From NCBI GenBank assembly GCA_016234115.1, contig JACRHD010000020.1, positions 1-43,915 on the forward strand: a stretch of DNA of 43,915 nucleotides. The letters are read 5' to 3'. Under the pieces are notes generated by a model. That model saw only the letters and a list, made by a program, of their open reading frames with translations. It did no database searches and was not told the origin of the DNA. The DNA is from Nitrospirota bacterium. Lineage in GTDB: Bacteria > Nitrospirota > Thermodesulfovibrionia > UBA6902. The position numbers and the translations under genes are program-made. The number at the start of each line of letters is the position of its first letter. The first letter of the stretch is position 1. Shown one piece after another: positions 16,374-24,802 of this stretch.

Positions 16374-18410
16374 TCAAACAACCTCCCTGTCCTTTAATGA
16401 CACAGCGCCGTCCTTTCTGTCGAGCATGGGCATACTGATAATGAACGTGCTGCCGCCGCCGGAAGTCTTGATATCGAGCTTCCCGTTATGCCCTTCAATG
16501 ATCTTGTTGCTTATAGGAATATTGAGCTCGGTCCCCAGATTATGAATGTCGATCAGGGGCTTCACCGTATATTGTTCATCCGTCCCGGCGGTCCGGTCTC
16601 CTTTATATGAGATGGAGACTTCCGCGAAATAGACGTCCCTTACCGCGGCCCTGACGCTTATTGTTATCGCCGCGCCGTCGGGGGTCCGGTCGACTATGCC
16701 CTGGACGATATAATAAAAGGCCTTTACCAGTTGCTTCCTGTCGGCATTTATATAAAAAGGCTTGTCCGGCAGGTCCCTGATAAGCCTGTGCGTCCCGGGC
16801 AGGTTCCTCGAGCTGGAATTTGCGGCCTCGTTAAGTACGTCACTTATGTTTTCCCTGCTGAAGTTATAATCCTGTGAGCTCGAAAAGGTTATGAGTTTAT
16901 CAATCAGGCTGTCCAGCCTGCCGATGGACTGGCTCACGGTCGATACATAAAAATTCTGCAGATCGTCGTCAGGGCGCCTGTCGTTGAGCAACTGAATATA
17001 CGTCTGTATTGAAGTGAGAGGGTTCCTTATTTCATGGGCTATCTTTGCCATGAGATCATTGATCGCCTTGAGCTTCTCCGCGGTCCCGCGCTGGGCTTCC
17101 AGTTTTTTCGAGTCCGAAAGATCGGAAAATATGATCCCGGCCCCGGCCGGGCTCCGCTGCTCGTCGAGCAGCCTGTAACTGTTTACGCCGAGGGGGACCC
17201 TCGCGGGGTTTATCGTAATCTCGTAGCGCCTGTAGGAGTTTCCCGTCTCCATCGTCTCATACAGGATATCGCCCAGCGGGGACGGCAGCGCCCTCAGGTC
17301 CCTTCCGATCATGTCCCGAGGCCTGAGATTAAGGATGTCCGCGGCCTGCTGATTGAAGACCGTGATCTTTTCATTCCTGTCGATGGCGATCATCCCGCTG
17401 CTCATGCTGGAAATTATATTGTCGGTGAATTCCTTCTGGTACCACATGTGATGATATATGTCTATGTCCTTGACCGCGGCGGCAAGGTAGTTGCAGAGCA
17501 CATAAATGATCTCCAGCTCTTCCCTGTAAAAAGGCTGCTCCGTCACCTTGTTGTCGATATTGAATATGCCTATTAATTTGCCCTTGTGTATCATGGGAAA
17601 AGAGACCGAACACTGAAGGACCTCCATCTCGTCCCTGATACTTACCGACTCCGTATCAAAGAAATTAACGGGCTTATTCAGGATGCGGCCCGTTTTTGCA
17701 AGCCAGCCGGCAAGGGGCCCGTCCTTTCTCAGCAGCATATTTTCCGCAAGATACGGATCGAGTCCGTAATGGGTCTTGACCCGGAACGCGTCCTTTTCCC
17801 TGAGCAGGACGGACATCCTGCTCACCCGGGCAATCTCCATGACCGAATCAATGAAATGGCTGAAGAGCTTCTGCATATCAAAGCTCGCGGTAAGCATTTT
17901 GGCGAAGCAGACGACGATCTTTTCATAATCATATCTTCCGCCGGGGACCGGGTCATAACGGCTGCAAAGCACTTCGGAATCGGGCCGGTATAACGGTTTG
18001 GCCTGGGCCGGGGGCGTCACATCCTGCGTCCGCTTTAAAAGCCTTAATTCGTTCTTGAATCTGTGCCTCTCGAGGGCGCGTTCGACGACCAGAGGGAGCT
18101 CCGTTCTTATGGCCTCGACGCTGACGGAATCGAATATGCTCCCGGGGAGACGCTCCCTGGTAAAGCTGTCGATTTTGTCGCCCGAGATGAGCACGACCCT
18201 GTCGCTGTCCAGTCTGTTCAGAAAATTCTCCATGGAAGAAAGCTTGTGCGACGACGTGTCGATCAGGAGCAGGTTCAGGGGTATGTTGCCGTATAAGTCC
18301 TCAAGCTCCTCAAGCGTCTTGAGCGGGTATACGGTATACTGCTTCAGCGCCCCTTTCACATTCGTGATAACGGCGTCGTCCCTGCTGCTCAGTAATGCCA
18401 GAATCTCCAT
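16374..18410 (-). CDS. Soluble GAF/PAS sensor histidine kinase with degenerate ATPase domain
   Basis: A 678-residue protein without membrane helices. It has a receiver-like N-terminus (1-115), a GAF region (about 165-315), PAS (about 327-440) and HisKA with H459 in KIAHEIRNPLTS. The ATPase domain follows, but its usual motifs are poor. The N-box position reads FYYIVQGIVDR with no conserved Asn, and the DxGxG box appears as SYKGDR. The GLGL loop reads LGTELNIPIS, while the end GHNGKLDIKTSGGGSTF is still typical. It may accept phosphate or act as an allosteric partner rather than autophosphorylate. It lies 77 bases after the membrane kinase and directly before the HD-GYP regulator. Confidence 0.88.
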   Translation of the reverse strand: MEILALLSSRDDAVITNVKGALKQYTVYPLKTLEELEDLYGNIPLNLLLIDTSSHKLSSMENFLNRLDSDRVVLISGDKIDSFTRERLPGSIFDSVSVEAIRTELPLVVERALERHRFKNELRLLKRTQDVTPPAQAKPLYRPDSEVLCSRYDPVPGGRYDYEKIVVCFAKMLTASFDMQKLFSHFIDSVMEIARVSRMSVLLREKDAFRVKTHYGLDPYLAENMLLRKDGPLAGWLAKTGRILNKPVNFFDTESVSIRDEMEVLQCSVSFPMIHKGKLIGIFNIDNKVTEQPFYREELEIIYVLCNYLAAAVKDIDIYHHMWYQKEFTDNIISSMSSGMIAIDRNEKITVFNQQAADILNLRPRDMIGRDLRALPSPLGDILYETMETGNSYRRYEITINPARVPLGVNSYRLLDEQRSPAGAGIIFSDLSDSKKLEAQRGTAEKLKAINDLMAKIAHEIRNPLTSIQTYIQLLNDRRPDDDLQNFYVSTVSQSIGRLDSLIDKLITFSSSQDYNFSRENISDVLNEAANSSSRNLPGTHRLIRDLPDKPFYINADRKQLVKAFYYIVQGIVDRTPDGAAITISVRAAVRDVYFAEVSISYKGDRTAGTDEQYTVKPLIDIHNLGTELNIPISNKIIEGHNGKLDIKTSGGGSTFIISMPMLDRKDGAVSLKDREVV

Positions 18411-18487
18411 CCGTTCTTTCTCCGGTCCCTATGTCGGATATTGTCCCTTACTCCCGGCCGTATTCACGAGGGACTTACTATTATATG

Positions 18488-20593
18488 TTATTCATTCTGC
18501 ACAGGCAACGAAATTGTGAATGCGGTCCCTTTAGCGGGTTGACTGACGACATGTATTTTCCCGTTGTGGTCCTCTATGACCCTCTTGCTGATGGCAAGTC
18601 CCAGGCCCACTCCCACCTCCTTGGTCGTCACAAAGGGATCGAATATTTTCGGGAGGTCCTCCTGCTGAATGCCTTCGCCCGTGTCCCTGATTTCCACATC
18701 GGTATATTTGCCTCTCTCCTTTATGTCGACCCGCAAGACGCCTTCTCCGTTCATGGCCTGACAGCCGTTCAATATTATATTGCCGAAGGCCTGCTTCAAT
18801 TTCCGCGCGTCCCCCGACATTTGTATCTTTCTTCCGTTATAGTTTTTCTCGATGGCGATATTTGTCTTTTCAAATTCGAGCTTCCCCCTGACGTCTTCGA
18901 TAATTATATCAAGGAGCTCGGTCAGGTCATAGTTATTCATACGGGAGGTCTTTTTCCTCGAGGAAAAATCAAGCAGATCGCTGATAAGCCCGTCGATTTT
19001 CTCTATCTCTCCCACCACTATCCTGGAGAACGTCTCCCTGAATTCCACGTCGTTATATTTTTCAGGCATGAGCTGGGCAAAGGTCTTCAGCGAAGTAAGG
19101 GGGTTTCTTATTTCATGGGCGAAAGTCGCGGACATCATCCCTATCGACGCGAGTCTCTCCGAATTGATCTTTTCCCGGTAAAGCCGCGCGTTCTTCAGGG
19201 CGGCGGAAGTCTGGTTGGATATCGTCTTCAGCAGGTCCACGTCTTCTTTGCTGAACATGTCGCCGGAGACTTTCCCGCCCAGGACAATTAAAAGCGCAAG
19301 TTTACGGTCCACGAACACCGGGACGGCGACTTCTCCGTGAAAAGGCTCGAGGTCATTTATGATATGTTCGGCCTCCCTGTCCGCCTCTCTTCCCATACCG
19401 TCCAGCTCGTCCCTGACAATAATATCATCGGATCTCCTGTAAAAGCCGGCTATCCCCGAGCGTTTGTTTAAAAACAGCCTCTCCGCGCCGGCTGCGTCTT
19501 TATCGCCTGCGGCCCTGTGTTTGTGTTTCTTGTCCAGATAATATGCCGTCTCATATCTTCCGGAGGACGCCGTAAGGAGATAGACGCTTTTCAACCCCAG
19601 GAGATCATAAAGTGTGTCCCCTATGAATTTCAATATGCCGTCGTGGTCGAACATGCTCGCAAGCTTCGAGCTGACCTGCCTGACAGTCGCGTAGTAATCG
19701 TAGGTTTTCTTGTAGAAGGTCGAATCGATAAAACTCTGTATCCTGTGTCTCAGAGGGTTAAACAGCAGGGCGATCAGCAGGGCGGCAAAGATACTGACCT
19801 TGAAAGAGCCCGCATTCGCAAAAGTCGAGAACAGGTTTGTTATTGAAAGGACAAGGGCGACAAAAAGGCCGGTGAGAAGTCCGGCCGCCAGGGAGTACGC
19901 GGCTGTCTTTTTGAAGACGATGTTGACCTCCATGGTCCTGTATCTGATAATTGAATACGCGACTATGGCCGTAAATAATATGACGAGAAAGTCATGAGGA
20001 TAAACCTCCCGCACCCCATACGCTGAAAGGAAGTGAATAAAACCCGCGGTCCCGGCAATGACGAAGGCAATCAGCACATAAAGAAGCTGGTTCCTCTTGA
20101 ACCCCTTGACTTCCCTGTACCTCATGAAGATCTTATAGTACCCGTATATGATGGTCATCGCGAAAAAGGCAAAAAACAGATGGTACAGCGCCCCGGGGAC
20201 GATGGCAAAAGTCATCCCGGAAGGGTTGACGGACCTGATAAAATAGGGGCTGAAAGAAGAGAGCAGAAAACCGGCTGAAATCAGATAACAGGTCCTCAAT
20301 CTGTTGCGTTCTTTTGCTGCGTCATGGAGATCGATCAGGTTCAGCGCAAAAAAAAGAAATGTCGGCGGGACGAGTATCGCGGCAATATATACGACCCTTG
20401 CTATAAAGACCGGGGTCCCGATCACGTGAGACAGTCCCGTGGCAAAAGGGAACAGGGTCCAGACGCCTATAAAAAAAGTCTCGACCGCAAAAGACTTATT
20501 TACCCTGCTCCGGGGATTCTTCAGGTAAACAAACACCGCCAGGTATTCACAGATTGAAAACGCTATGAAAGAAGAAAGAGTGAAAATATTCAT
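18488..20593 (-). CDS. Multi-pass membrane sensor histidine kinase (7TM-type, GAF)
   Basis: A 701-residue kinase. About eight or nine hydrophobic helices fill residues 5-278, the first part resembling the histidine-kinase N-terminal 7TM module. A GAF region (about 300-470) is followed by HisKA with H493 in ATFAHEIRNPLTSLK and a complete ATPase domain: N-box FGNIILNGCQAM (N609), DTGEGI (637-642), GVGLGLAIS (661-669). It should therefore be active, unlike the next kinase. Architecture is reminiscent of PrsK-type kinases of PEP-CTERM systems, which is an inference only. Its ATG overlaps the reductase stop (ATGA), so sensing is coupled to the lipid-type enzymes upstream. Confidence 0.92.
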   Translation of the reverse strand: MNIFTLSSFIAFSICEYLAVFVYLKNPRSRVNKSFAVETFFIGVWTLFPFATGLSHVIGTPVFIARVVYIAAILVPPTFLFFALNLIDLHDAAKERNRLRTCYLISAGFLLSSFSPYFIRSVNPSGMTFAIVPGALYHLFFAFFAMTIIYGYYKIFMRYREVKGFKRNQLLYVLIAFVIAGTAGFIHFLSAYGVREVYPHDFLVILFTAIVAYSIIRYRTMEVNIVFKKTAAYSLAAGLLTGLFVALVLSITNLFSTFANAGSFKVSIFAALLIALLFNPLRHRIQSFIDSTFYKKTYDYYATVRQVSSKLASMFDHDGILKFIGDTLYDLLGLKSVYLLTASSGRYETAYYLDKKHKHRAAGDKDAAGAERLFLNKRSGIAGFYRRSDDIIVRDELDGMGREADREAEHIINDLEPFHGEVAVPVFVDRKLALLIVLGGKVSGDMFSKEDVDLLKTISNQTSAALKNARLYREKINSERLASIGMMSATFAHEIRNPLTSLKTFAQLMPEKYNDVEFRETFSRIVVGEIEKIDGLISDLLDFSSRKKTSRMNNYDLTELLDIIIEDVRGKLEFEKTNIAIEKNYNGRKIQMSGDARKLKQAFGNIILNGCQAMNGEGVLRVDIKERGKYTDVEIRDTGEGIQQEDLPKIFDPFVTTKEVGVGLGLAISKRVIEDHNGKIHVVSQPAKGTAFTISLPVQNE

Positions 20594-21762
20594 TTGACGG
20601 ACCTTGCGCCTGAAATAAAAAATGCAAAAAGCGTTTCAAGAAAGTTTACTGTAATCTCCGGGCACAGTATGGAGGTCCCCTTTAAAACCTCCCGCATATT
20701 ATCGTCGGTAAAAACAGGTTCCGCCGTCTCCAGATACGGTTGTATTTCCCTTAAACTGCCCGAAAAGAAACTTTCCCAGTCAGTCATAGGTATCAGGGAA
20801 AACTCGTTCCTTCCTGCAAGCCTGATTCCTGAGACGTTAAGCAGTGAGCTGACGGTTTCGTGAAGCCGTCCGAGCGTCGGCGGGTCCCGGTTTATGATAT
20901 GGTAAGTTGTGGGACCCGCTGAAGTCCGTATGCACCTGACAACGCAGTCCGTAACGTAATCGACAGGCACTATGTTCAGTGTCTTGTCCGGGTCGGCCTG
21001 CATTCTGACGGGAATGTCCAGCCTGTTGTCCCTGTATGCCGCTCCGACGGCAGACGCTCTTTTGCCGCCTCTTTCCAGGTCCTTTGCAAACAGCCCGGCA
21101 ATTAAGTGCAGCGCCTTGACATAACTGTATACGCCGTCGAACCTGGAGGCCTTTCCGGTCCTCGAATCGCCGGTCACTATCGACGGCCGGAATATCGAGG
21201 CGCTGAGATTGAATTTGTCCCGGTATTCATGTATTAATTGTTCCGCACGGAATTTGGTCTCTTCATACGAATTGTTGAAGTCCTGGCCCGTATCCAGATC
21301 ATCTTCCGTAAAAACGCCGCTGCTTTGTCCGCAGACGTATGCAGTGCTTACGTAATACAGGGCGCGTGACGGCGATTTCAACGCAATGGTAAAATCAAGA
21401 ATATTGCGGGCGCCTTCGACGTTGCATTTTTCAAGCAGCCCTTTTTCGGCTTCCTGAAAACTCGTCAGTGCCGCGCAGTGCAGGACAATATCCACATCCG
21501 AGCGCAATTTTTTCAGCGCATCTGAAGGAATGCCCATATGCTCCTGCGTCATTTCGCCGCGAATTATCTCGAACCTGTCCTGAAAATTCGCGTACTCGTC
21601 ACTGCTGTCCAGCAGATATTCCAGGCTTTGTCTGAACCTCTCCGCTGCGCCTGTCTTCCTGTCTCTTACAAGCAGTTTAAGACCGTACCCGGCCCTTAAA
21701 AGGGCGCAGGCAAGGTTTGAACCGATAAATCCGGTAGCGCCTGTCAGAAAAATTGTCTTCAC
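20590..21762 (-). CDS. Thioester reductase-like SDR (NAD_binding_4 / male-sterility type)
   Basis: A 390-residue extended short-chain dehydrogenase. It has the NADP loop TGATGFIGS (7-15), the catalytic triad region YYVSTAYV (S139/T140) and Y166-x3-K170 in NNSYEETKFRAE. The closest general type is the thioester reductase domain that releases acyl chains from carrier proteins as aldehyde or alcohol. Its position immediately after a ketosynthase and acyl carrier protein supports reductive release of an ACP-bound chain; the product is unknown. The stop overlaps the kinase start. A sugar epimerase-like role is less likely given the neighbours. Confidence 0.85.
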   Translation of the reverse strand: MKTIFLTGATGFIGSNLACALLRAGYGLKLLVRDRKTGAAERFRQSLEYLLDSSDEYANFQDRFEIIRGEMTQEHMGIPSDALKKLRSDVDIVLHCAALTSFQEAEKGLLEKCNVEGARNILDFTIALKSPSRALYYVSTAYVCGQSSGVFTEDDLDTGQDFNNSYEETKFRAEQLIHEYRDKFNLSASIFRPSIVTGDSRTGKASRFDGVYSYVKALHLIAGLFAKDLERGGKRASAVGAAYRDNRLDIPVRMQADPDKTLNIVPVDYVTDCVVRCIRTSAGPTTYHIINRDPPTLGRLHETVSSLLNVSGIRLAGRNEFSLIPMTDWESFFSGSLREIQPYLETAEPVFTDDNMREVLKGTSILCPEITVNFLETLFAFFISGARSVK

Positions 21763-21766
21763 CTGT

Positions 21767-22030
21767 TCATCCGTCTCTTTCAGATAGCCTTCGGTATATA
21801 TACGAATGAATATCGCCGACGGTCTTTATGTCCTCTCCCCCGTCCGGCGGCACGCTGATGCCGAATACGTCTTCCACGTCAAAGATCATCCTTAACAAAT
21901 CGAATGAATCTATGCCCAGGTCCTCCTTCAACTTCAACTCATCATTTATCTCTCCGATATCAATTCCCAATCTATTTGAAAGTATCTCGCCGATTTTATC
22001 TCTTATCTCCTTTTTCAACTCATCTCCCAC
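21767..22030 (-). CDS. Acyl carrier protein
   Basis: 87 residues from GTG 22030: MGDELKKEIRDKIGEILSNR, then a four-helix carrier fold with the phosphopantetheine serine S42 in DLGIDSFDLLRMI. The GTG is chosen because AGGAGG lies about ten bases upstream, and an ATG further upstream (22078) sits inside the ketosynthase gene and would add a non-conserved head. The start lies two bases beyond the ketosynthase stop, and five bases separate its stop from the reductase start. It is a dedicated carrier for the neighbouring ketosynthase and reductase rather than the housekeeping AcpP, judged by context. Confidence 0.9.
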   Translation of the reverse strand: MGDELKKEIRDKIGEILSNRLGIDIGEINDELKLKEDLGIDSFDLLRMIFDVEDVFGISVPPDGGEDIKTVGDIHSYIYRRLSERDG

Positions 22031-22032
22031 AA

Positions 22033-23319
22033 CTAATTTATACTCCTCCTGTCCGCAAACTTTCTGAAAATGATGCACGCGTTATTATTGCCCACGCCGA
22101 AAGAATTCAGCAAAGCGGTATTCAGGCGCGCCCTTCTCGGTCTGTTGGGCACATAGTCCAGATCACAATCCGGATCGGGATTTTCGTAATTGATCGTCGG
22201 CGGGATCATGTTGTTCTCCAGCGCGAGAAAACATGAAACAGCCTCTATTGCGCCTGACGCCCCTACGGTATGTCCTATCATCGATTTGATGGAACAGACC
22301 GGGATATTGTAAGCATGCTCTCCGAACACCCTTTTAATGCTCTTCGTCTCCGCCCTGTCATAAGGCTGTGTCGCGTTGCCGTACGCGCTTATATAATCGA
22401 TTTCATGAGGGTCGATGTCCGCTTCCTGGACGGCCTCATTCATGACCCTTGCGGCCTCAATACCGTCAGGCTCCGGAAGCACCATATGATATGAACCGCA
22501 GTTGGACGCATATCCTATGATTTCACCGTAAATATGGGCGTCCCTCTTGATCGCGTGAGAGAGCTCTTCCAGGACGAGAACCGCCCCCCCTTCCCCGAGG
22601 ACGAACCCGTCCCTCTTTTTATCATAGGGACGGCATGCCTTTTCCGGTAAATTGTTCTCCTTTGAGAGAAGCTGTAAATTGCAGAAGGCGCTGAAAGTTA
22701 TCGCGGTGATAGGCGCCTCCGTGCCGCCGGCAAAGACGATGTCCGCATCATTGTTCTGTATGATTCTGAACGCATGGCCTATGGCGTTGGCCCCTGAAGC
22801 GCAGGCGGTTGAAACCGACATATTAGGACCGGTAACACGAAATTCAATAGCCAGGTGGCTGGCGACGGCGTGGGTGCTGACTCTCGGCACGCTCAGGGGG
22901 TTTACCCTGTCAAACCCCTTTTGGTAGCCGGATATTATCTGCGCCTCGTGAAATAATACTCCGCCGAAAACCGACCCTATGACGACCCCCGCTCTCGACC
23001 TGTCCTCTCTTTCAAGGGCCAATTTTGAATCCTCCAGCGCCATTCGCGCCGATGCCAGTCCGAAATGGACAAAACGGTCGGTTTTTTTTGCTACATGCTT
23101 CTGGACATAATCCGTGGGGTCGAAGTCGAGGACCTGGGCGGCGATCTTCGAATTAAGGTTCGACGTATCAAAGCTCATGATCAGATCAACGCCTGATTTC
23201 GCCTCTGTCAACGCGTTCCAGAACTCGTATTTACCGATCCCGTTCGGGGCCACAACGCCCAGTCCTGTTACAACTACCCTGCGTTTTCTTATAGGCACGA
23301 TTTTTTTCTCATAATACAA
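22033..23319 (-). CDS. FabF-like beta-ketoacyl-ACP synthase with altered active site
   Basis: A 428-residue thiolase-fold condensing enzyme. The nucleophile is C173 (STACASG), with K346 and H350 in SIKSMIGHTVGASG and the C-terminal NSFGVGNNN. The first active-site histidine, normally in NAHGTST, is replaced by tyrosine (ISAYGNATQPYDRAE, Y313), so decarboxylation or substrate choice may differ from ordinary FabF. The start is uncertain: TTG 23319 gives the longest frame, GTG 23298 gives MPIRKRRVVVTGLG, closer to family starts. It is the first gene of the minus-strand cluster and diverges from the selenoprotein gene. Confidence 0.9.
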   Translation of the reverse strand: MYYEKKIVPIRKRRVVVTGLGVVAPNGIGKYEFWNALTEAKSGVDLIMSFDTSNLNSKIAAQVLDFDPTDYVQKHVAKKTDRFVHFGLASARMALEDSKLALEREDRSRAGVVIGSVFGGVLFHEAQIISGYQKGFDRVNPLSVPRVSTHAVASHLAIEFRVTGPNMSVSTACASGANAIGHAFRIIQNNDADIVFAGGTEAPITAITFSAFCNLQLLSKENNLPEKACRPYDKKRDGFVLGEGGAVLVLEELSHAIKRDAHIYGEIIGYASNCGSYHMVLPEPDGIEAARVMNEAVQEADIDPHEIDYISAYGNATQPYDRAETKSIKRVFGEHAYNIPVCSIKSMIGHTVGASGAIEAVSCFLALENNMIPPTINYENPDPDCDLDYVPNRPRRARLNTALLNSFGVGNNNACIIFRKFADRRSIN

Positions 23320-23625
23320 TTAGTGAACTTCTGACGGACAACGGGCTGGTTGATAAAAATGAGGGATTGGAGACTTCCATATGTATTAAACAATAGGCGA
23401 CTCTCCCTTTATGGATATAAGCATGCAATATAAAAAACTTTTACCAAATTCCAGTCGGTTTATAAGAAAACTTAAAGACGTTATAATTTTTAACAAATTA
23501 CAACTAAAAAATCAAGAAAAATTTACATAATAATAGCCGGCCGGTTGCTGCGGCTTCTCTTTTTCAGAAAAATGTTTTAATATATCGATTAGTATAATTT
23601 ATTAATTCGTTAAGGAGAAACAAGC

Positions 23626-23793
23626 ATGAAATGTAAGAAGTGCAATGGCGAAATTACCATTAAGATGGGTTGAAGGTCTGTCCAGATTGTCTGCATGGAA
23701 TGCAGCCAGATTTTTTCTTTGGAAGAATACATCGATCAATTAGACGCCAAGACATGGGAAAAGTTGTCGAACCGGTCCTGTAACAGGGTCTAA
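23626..23793 (+). CDS. Dual-CXXC small protein with in-frame UGA, probable selenoprotein
   Basis: From ATG 23626 a 56-codon frame ends at TAA 23791-23793 and contains one TGA at 23671-23673 (codon 16). Reading TGA as selenocysteine gives [26 protein letters not shown] and so on to NRSCNRV, with C3-x2-C6 and C23-x2-C26. This matches my memory of the small dual-CXXC (seleno)protein family, where the UGA position is Cys in other members (SCRRVRLRC type). AAGGAG (23612-23617) is at ideal spacing and TATAAT lies at 23593-23598. A hairpin starts 18 bases after the TGA. Codons continue sensibly beyond TGA with conserved [11 protein letters not shown], which argues against a dead gene. Role unknown, perhaps redox or metal binding. 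Confidence 0.78.
23674..23711 (+). promoter_or_regulatory. SECIS-like hairpin downstream of the UGA
   Basis: CTGCAT (23691-23696), loop GGA, ATGCAG (23700-23705) is a perfect 6-bp stem whose apex is 24-26 bases after the TGA. An outer pairing GGTCTG (23677-23682) with CAGATT (23707-23712) can enclose it. The spacing fits bacterial SECIS elements read by SelB; actual SelB binding is inferred. Confidence 0.5.
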
Positions 23794-23829
23794 TTCCGCT
23801 TACCGGCTTTAATTTTTTCCTTCGATCTA

Positions 23830-23859
23830 TTGACAATTACAAGGGTTTTCAATTAACAT
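23830..23859 (+). promoter_or_regulatory. Probable promoter for rplM-rpsI
   Basis: TTGACA (23830-23835), 18 bases, then TAACAT (23854-23859). A perfect TAACATGTTA palindrome overlaps the -10 (23854-23863). The remaining leader to ATG 23910 is about 45 bases and AT-rich. Confidence 0.55.
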
Positions 23860-23909
23860 GTTACGTTTTTACGTTAAAAGTTAAAAATTTATGTTTGTTG
23901 AGAGGAGCC

Positions 23910-24341
23910 ATGAAGACTTTATCTGCGAAGAGTACGGATGTTATAAGGAAATGGCATATTGTCGATGCCGATGGAATGGTCGTGGGACGCCTTGCCTCAA
24001 GGGTCGCCTCAATACTGAGAGGCAAGAATAAACCGATTTTTACTCCCCATGCGGATACGGGCGACTTCGTAATCGTAGTCAACGCGGAAAAGATACGGTT
24101 TACAGGCAATAAACTCGACCAGAAAGTATATTATCGTCATTCAGGCTATCCAGGGGGGCTGAAGGAAGCGACCGCCAGGAATGTAATGAAAAATTCTCCG
24201 GAAACTATAATCATGTCGGCAGTCAGGGGAATGCTCCCCAAGAACAGCCTTGGCAGGCAGCAGTTAAAAAAACTGAAAGTTTACAGAGGCGCGGAACATC
24301 CCCATAAGGCGCAGGCCCCTGAGACATTAATTCTGAACTAA
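23910..24341 (+). CDS. rplM: 50S ribosomal protein L13
   Basis: 143 residues, full length for L13, with [18 protein letters not shown] at the start, [17 protein letters not shown], and the C-terminal [15 protein letters not shown]. Part of the large subunit; in bacteria it is usually made with S9 from the same message, as here. ATG 23910 follows AGAGGAG; a longer frame from TTG 23895 would contain that site and is rejected. The rpsI gene follows after 20 bases. Confidence 0.98.
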   Translation: MKTLSAKSTDVIRKWHIVDADGMVVGRLASRVASILRGKNKPIFTPHADTGDFVIVVNAEKIRFTGNKLDQKVYYRHSGYPGGLKEATARNVMKNSPETIIMSAVRGMLPKNSLGRQQLKKLKVYRGAEHPHKAQAPETLILN

Positions 24342-24361
24342 CTACAAGGAGCTCTAATCAG

Positions 24362-24754
24362 ATGGCAGACATACAGGACCATGCTACAGGCAGAAGAAAA
24401 ACTTCCATAGCCCAGGTATTGATAAAACCGGGGACTGGAAACATTACGATCAATAAAAAACCGCTCCATGAGTATTTCCCTTACGAAACCATGAAGATGG
24501 TCGTCCAGCAGCCTTTAAGCGTTGCGGGCGTTACAGGCAAATATGACCTCACCATAAGAGTGAATGGAGGAGGGGTGAGCGGACAGGCTTCTGCCATCAG
24601 GCACGGTATTGCAAGGGCGCTCGTAGCGGTCAACTCCGATTTCCGGGGAAAACTCAAGAAAGAAGGTTTTCTGACAAGGGACCCGAGGGTTGTTGAAAGG
24701 AAAAAATACGGCCAAAAGGGCGCGAGAAAACGCTTCCAGTTTTCAAAGAGATAA
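24362..24754 (+). CDS. rpsI: 30S ribosomal protein S9
   Basis: 130 residues. It has the S9 features [34 protein letters not shown] and the extended basic C-terminal tail ending [17 protein letters not shown], which reaches the P-site tRNA. It follows rplM by 20 bases with an AAGGAGCT site. It is followed at 48 bases by argC with no terminator visible, so read-through into the arginine genes is likely. Confidence 0.98.
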   Translation: MADIQDHATGRRKTSIAQVLIKPGTGNITINKKPLHEYFPYETMKMVVQQPLSVAGVTGKYDLTIRVNGGGVSGQASAIRHGIARALVAVNSDFRGKLKKEGFLTRDPRVVERKKYGQKGARKRFQFSKR

Positions 24755-24802
24755 TTATAAAGTCAATGAAGTCGAAAAGGCGTTTCGCCGGTCCTTCACT
24801 AC

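Noticed and set aside
18395-19291. 298-residue plus-strand frame
   Set aside because: Antisense shadow of the membrane histidine kinase.
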